From the NCBI GenBank assembly GCA_016124855.1, contig WGMX01000038.1:33058-97057 (forward strand): a DNA stretch of 64,000 bases. Reading direction: 5' to 3'. The notes beneath the pieces were generated by a model. The model did not search any database. It was not told where the DNA came from and was given only the letters and a program-made list of their open reading frames with translations. The DNA comes from Anaerolineaceae bacterium. Lineage in GTDB: Bacteria; Chloroflexota; Anaerolineae; Aggregatilineales; Phototrophicaceae. Within the stretch, counting starts at the first letter, position 1; the number at the start of each line of letters is the position of its first letter. The translations under genes and the position numbers were made by a program. Shown here piece after piece: positions 60,641-64,000 of this stretch.

Positions 60641-61275
60641 TGCCGCGCCTCGCGCTGCGGTCGATGTTGTGGTTGGGGCTGCTGCTGTCATGTCTTGCTG
60701 TGTCGGCCTATGCACTGGCGCATCGTGTTGGCAACTATCAAGAGGTGCGTCAGTTTCTCGAACCCTTCGATGACTGTGCTGCCCCCTGCTGGCAAGGTAT
60801 TCGCCCCGGCATCACCGACAGCCTAGAAGCGGTCGATAAGCTGCGGGCGCTGCCTTGGGTCACTGGTCTATACGCGATACAAGGGATCGTCATAAACGAC
60901 AGTTACATTCGTTGGAAGTGGAATGGTAATCAGCCCGCTATCGTAGATGGTCAGCGTGACGGTCGTATGTGGTTTCACAACGGCACTGTTTACTCGATTG
61001 AGATACCGCTGCGCCTGTCTTTCGGCATCGTTTGGAGCGCTTTTGGCCCACCCCAACTTGAGACGACTTTTAGAACACCTTTTACGCCGCCGCAGGTTTT
61101 TTACAACGCGGCTTACTTGGACGGAACGCTGCAATTCAGCGGTATTGTGCTGTGTCCACCACGAGGACGGCATTTGCTCAATGCGCGGGCGGACGCGACC
61201 ATTGCGTTAGCAAAAGATATGACCAAAACGCTGCGCTCGACACGACAGCTGGAATGTGAAAATGCCCAACGCTAG
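60640..61275 (+). CDS. Exported or membrane-anchored protein of unknown function
   Basis: 211 aa. An N-terminal TM or signal segment (LRSMLWLGLLLSCLAVSAYA, about 6-26) is followed by an external domain with DDCAAPCWQGIRPGITDSLEAV. The two Cys in CAAPC could form a disulfide. Pairs of such CxxPCW(x)GI proteins of about 200 aa occur in several Chloroflexi-type genomes as I recall them. No activity is known to me. The ATG overlaps the stop of the lactonase gene (TAATG), but a pathway role is doubtful. Confidence 0.65.
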   Translation: MPRLALRSMLWLGLLLSCLAVSAYALAHRVGNYQEVRQFLEPFDDCAAPCWQGIRPGITDSLEAVDKLRALPWVTGLYAIQGIVINDSYIRWKWNGNQPAIVDGQRDGRMWFHNGTVYSIEIPLRLSFGIVWSAFGPPQLETTFRTPFTPPQVFYNAAYLDGTLQFSGIVLCPPRGRHLLNARADATIALAKDMTKTLRSTRQLECENAQR

Positions 61276-61289
61276 CGGTGGGAAGCGGC

Positions 61290-62681
61290 CTAACTTTCCT
61301 GCTCACCGGATTCCAATTCTATGACTGCGCCTTGCTCATCACCCGAAATTTTGGGAATAAGTCGCTTGAGGTAAAACGGGATCATGTTGTTCATCTCCCA
61401 CTGCACCTGCATTTCTGGAAGAATATAGTCGTGGTAGATGAGCGCGTGATGCAGCGGCGCCAGCTGCATAGCGAGGTCAAAGGCTTCGATCAGCTTATTC
61501 ATGGGTTCGTAGGCGCGCCACGGTTGTAAATAAGCATCGCGTAAGCGTTCAAGAACATCGGGAACATCAGGCAGGTGAATGTCCGCGTCCATCAGGAAAT
61601 ACAAACTGAAAAATGGATGGCTCACCGAACAATCCGACCAGTCGATAAACACACATTTATCGCCGTTGAGGACGATTTGCCCTGCCCAAAAATCGCCATG
61701 TTCAAGCGAGGTCGGAATGCTGTAACCCGACAAGGCAGAACAGGCTTGCTTGAATTCAGGAATGCGGGCGCGAAGCTGTTCCATATCGTCGTCGGATAAG
61801 ATGGCTGCTGAACCGGAAAGCGTCTCGCCGCTGCTCATCAATAAGGGCTCGACAGCATCTGCCAATTTATATAGGCGGCGGTCAGGGCAGCCGAGGCCGA
61901 GCAGGTCATTGATGCGCACCGACAAGCTGATTTGCAGTTCAGCAAAACGTCGCAAGGCGTTTTCCCAGCGTTCATATTCCAGCACTGTATCTAAGGTTTG
62001 GCTGCCATAGTCCGGCATCAATATCCAGCGGCGCCAGCCATCCAACAGCAGCGGCTTTGGGAAATCCTGTGGATAGTTATGCGCCAGCCACTTGACGATT
62101 AACGGCTCGTGCTTGAACATCACCGGCAGTGCTTTGAAATAGATTTGTCCGAATGTGGTTTCGGCACGCAAGATAGCCGAGCGTTCCCATGAACGGAGCT
62201 GCTCGATGGGCGCGGTCATCATAATCCCCCGATCATCAAACTGTTCTTCTATCCATGCGGCGGCTTTGTCAAACCATCCTGTGCGATACCACTCGGTCTT
62301 AACTGTGTTGGCGCGATCATTCCAGCGGAACCACTCATCGACAATTTCTTTTTGTCCGGTCGGCAAATCGTCCGGCGTATCCTTGCTCACCCACATGGCT
62401 CCCTCTGGCAGCACCCAATCCGCTGGAATGTGGCTGGCATCCATCGCGTAAACCATCACAATTTGGTCATCACCAAATAGGATTTCGGTACAGCGCAAAG
62501 TAGTCAGATTTAGCCCTAAGTGTTGGGCGACCAGTTGGTTAACCGGCGCAACCGTTTGCCAGAAATGCGGTTCGTCTGTTTGGTAGCAGGGAAGGGCATG
62601 ACCCACATCATCCGCCAGTACGAGAATCTGCGCTTCGGTTGGATGGGGGATCAGCAGATAATGGACATAAGTGGGTGGCAT
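61290..62681 (-). CDS. Aminoglycoside-phosphotransferase-like kinase with extra N-terminal domain
   Basis: About 463 aa. Residues 1-125 resemble a degenerate Nudix-like fold (hydrolase motif not preserved). Residues about 190-440 are an APH/choline-kinase-type domain: SLEHGDFWAGQIVLNGDKCVF, where the Brenner motif HGDxxxxN has Gln instead of the metal-binding Asn, and IDWSDCSVSHPFF with the DFG-equivalent Asp. The substrate is unknown. Antibiotic resistance should not be assumed. ATG 62681 has TAGGGA at good spacing. ATG 62687 adds two residues. It converges with the 60640 gene. Confidence 0.7.
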   Translation of the reverse strand: MPPTYVHYLLIPHPTEAQILVLADDVGHALPCYQTDEPHFWQTVAPVNQLVAQHLGLNLTTLRCTEILFGDDQIVMVYAMDASHIPADWVLPEGAMWVSKDTPDDLPTGQKEIVDEWFRWNDRANTVKTEWYRTGWFDKAAAWIEEQFDDRGIMMTAPIEQLRSWERSAILRAETTFGQIYFKALPVMFKHEPLIVKWLAHNYPQDFPKPLLLDGWRRWILMPDYGSQTLDTVLEYERWENALRRFAELQISLSVRINDLLGLGCPDRRLYKLADAVEPLLMSSGETLSGSAAILSDDDMEQLRARIPEFKQACSALSGYSIPTSLEHGDFWAGQIVLNGDKCVFIDWSDCSVSHPFFSLYFLMDADIHLPDVPDVLERLRDAYLQPWRAYEPMNKLIEAFDLAMQLAPLHHALIYHDYILPEMQVQWEMNNMIPFYLKRLIPKISGDEQGAVIELESGEQES

Positions 62682-62815
62682 GAGCATCCCTAGCTGAAGT
62701 TCGGTACAATTACAAAATGACTTGCTGCAATCTTACAGTCAAAATAAATAAGACGACAGTATTTACTTTTCATTCCCTAATGTACGCTGCACATTGAATA
62801 GACGGAGATGGTTTA

Positions 62816-63739
62816 ATGACACAAATAGGTTTGATGTTAGAAGGGCAAGCAGGTTTAACATGGGAACGCTGGCAGCGCATTCTCAAAGCAGCCGAGGATT
62901 ACGGCTTCCAGTGTGTGTTTCGTTCCGACCACTACACAACAGGCGACACTAAAGAAGAATCCTTGGAAGCGTGGGTATCGCTAACTTATGCTGCCAGCCA
63001 CACCTCGCGGATTGAGTTCGGAACCTGTGTTTCGCCGGTTACTTTCCGGCAGCCTGCGATGCTGACGCGTATGGCAGCGGCGATTGATGACTTGAGCGGT
63101 GGACGGCTGATTTTAGGTTTGGGTGTCGGCTGGAACGAACTCGAACACAAACAATTTGGTGTGCCGTTTTATGACAAAGCGACACGCTTTGAGATGTTCG
63201 AGGATGGGTTGGAAGTGACAACCAAATTGCTCAAGAGTGATACACCCGTGAGTTACAGTGGCAAGCATTTCTCACTGGATGATGCCCTGTTATTACCCCG
63301 CCCACAGCGCCCCGGTGGACCGCGCCTGATGATCGGCGGAAATGGGCCGACCAAGACTCTGCCGCTGGTGGCGAAATATGCAGATGAGTGGAACGCGGTG
63401 TTCCTGCACGCCTCAGAATTGAAAGAACGTGAAGCCCTGCTCGATAGGCTGCTGGCTGAAAACGGGCGCAAACCGGCTGATGTCAAGCGCTCCCTGATGA
63501 CGCGTGTCCTTTACGGCAAGACGGATGCGGAAGTGCAAGCCAAATTAGAACAGTCGCCGGGTGAACATGACCCGAACAATCCCCAGCGCATCATCGGTAC
63601 CGGTTCGGCAGTAGTTGACCAGATTGGTAAGTTTGTAGAAGCGGGTGTCGAGCGCTTCATGCTGCAATGGCTGGAACTAGACGACATTGATGCAATCGAG
63701 TCATTGGCGAAAGAAGTCCTGCCACACTTCCATAAGTAA
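62816..63739 (+). CDS. LLM-class F420/FMN-dependent oxidoreductase
   Basis: A 307-aa bacterial luciferase-like TIM barrel. AAEDYGFQCVFRSDHY, SRIEFGTCVSPVTFRQPAMLTRMAAAIDDLSGGRLILGLGVGWNELEHKQFG, RPGGPRLMIGGNGPTKTLPLVAKYADEWNAVF and VDQIGKFVEAGVERFMLQ are the standard segments of the F420-dependent subfamily. It transfers hydride between F420 (or FMN) and an unknown substrate. It stands alone with a terminator just downstream. Its presence suggests F420 in this organism, but no F420 biosynthesis gene is in the window. Confidence 0.88.
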   Translation: MTQIGLMLEGQAGLTWERWQRILKAAEDYGFQCVFRSDHYTTGDTKEESLEAWVSLTYAASHTSRIEFGTCVSPVTFRQPAMLTRMAAAIDDLSGGRLILGLGVGWNELEHKQFGVPFYDKATRFEMFEDGLEVTTKLLKSDTPVSYSGKHFSLDDALLLPRPQRPGGPRLMIGGNGPTKTLPLVAKYADEWNAVFLHASELKEREALLDRLLAENGRKPADVKRSLMTRVLYGKTDAEVQAKLEQSPGEHDPNNPQRIIGTGSAVVDQIGKFVEAGVERFMLQWLELDDIDAIESLAKEVLPHFHK

Positions 63740-63747
63740 GCCTCTTC

Positions 63748-63785
63748 ATGAGGGGATTGGAATATCCCCTCATTCTTCATTTTGA
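63748..63785 (+). terminator. Terminator of the LLM oxidoreductase gene
   Basis: Perfect 10-bp stem ATGAGGGGAT (63748-63757) / ATCCCCTCAT (63764-63773), then TCTTCATTTTGATT, 9 nt after the stop. Confidence 0.85.
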
Positions 63786-63882
63786 TTCGAATTCTTCACA
63801 AAGTGCATTTTCCGCGAAAGACAAAACGGGTTGTGAACGCGGATTTGAGGGAGCGATTTGCCGAATGTTCGCAAAATTCTTC

Positions 63883-64000
63883 TGGACTTGCCCCAGTTTT
63901 GTGGAGAGTCAAAAGATTCATCCGGTAAAGGCTGCCTCAAAAGCAGCGGGAGTGCAATAGCCAAGAGTGGAATGTAAGCGTTGCCGATTGTAATAAACCT
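63883..64000 (-). mobile_element. IS3-family insertion sequence, one end (continues beyond the window)
   Basis: The element seems to start near TGGACTTGCCCCAG (63883). On the minus strand this is the familiar IS3-family end ...CTCCACAAAACTGGGGCAAGTCCA. The transposase C-terminus follows at 63918. The opposite end and any target duplication lie outside the window, so the exact boundary is inferred. Confidence 0.65.
63918..64000 (-). CDS. IS3-family transposase OrfB, C-terminal end, partial
   Basis: On the minus strand, in the frame ending with TGA at 63918-63920, the sequence reads VYYNRQRLHSTLGYCTPAAF, then EAAFTG. YxNxxRxHSxLGYxxPxxFE is the diagnostic C-terminus of the rve integrase-core transposases of IS3 elements (IS150/IS3 groups). 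Only about 27 codons are inside the window. This is shorter than a standard ORF cut-off, and the other frames here are shadows. Confidence 0.8.
   Translation of the reverse strand, partial: VYYNRQRLHSTLGYCTPAAFEAAFTG

Overview
Organism. The window looks like chromosomal DNA of moderate GC content from a heterotrophic, probably free-living bacterium. I infer Chloroflexota (Anaerolineae-like). The reasons are the many carbohydrate ABC importers without their own ATPase, an LLM/F420-type oxidoreductase, small exported 'CAAPCWQGI'-type proteins, and intergenic DNA full of short palindromic repeats. This is inference, because the window holds no rRNA or ribosomal protein gene.

Left part (1-16.6 kb). 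A general amino-acid ABC importer (end of aapJ, then aapQ-aapM-aapP) is followed by a GyrI-like ligand-binding protein and, on the minus strand, an IMPDH/GMPR-family enzyme. Next come a lone AAA+ ATPase, an MsbA-type ABC exporter and an FHA protein. A phosphonate/phosphite importer (phnD-phnC-phnE, minus strand) closes this part. Three of these permeases carry unusually large inserted or N-terminal extracytoplasmic regions. A 247-bp MITE-like element lies at 11.35-11.60 kb.

Middle (16.9-37.4 kb). An SDR-VOC fusion is translationally coupled to queA. An MBOAT acyltransferase is followed by two tandem SGNH/AlgJ-like proteins, one of which has lost the Asp of its DxxH motif. Then come a beta-propeller lactonase, an AT-rich membrane protein resembling TRADD-N-associated 2-TM proteins, and a beta-glucoside operon (solute-binding protein, two permeases, GH1; minus strand). 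That operon is divergent from a LacI regulator, with four operator-like palindromes between them. M24 peptidase, nitroreductase and a MarR/ABC-2 drug-export operon follow.

Right part (36.6-64 kb). A DeoR regulator is divergent from a plus-strand cassette: amidohydrolase, SIS isomerase, solute-binding protein, two permeases, GH114-CARDB-CBM9-like protein, a small unknown, GH4, an orphan LivF-type ATPase and a GHL6/GH42M-like enzyme. This fits catabolism of an amino-sugar or galactose-containing polymer. A minus-strand cluster follows (Gfo/Idh dehydrogenase, SDR, MetE-like methyltransferase, 93-aa protein, Cys/His-rich 326-aa protein, sugar importer, tautomerase, TIM-barrel isomerase), paired with a divergent lactonase across an 18-bp palindrome. 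It looks like an undescribed catabolic pathway. The window ends with an APH-like kinase fusion, an LLM oxidoreductase and the end of an IS3-family element that runs off the right edge.

No tRNA, rRNA or CRISPR array was seen. Two families of dispersed repeats (G/C-rich 'CCCTAACCCTCCC' hairpins and 'TTAACCACRGAGACAC' leaders) are concentrated in the right half.
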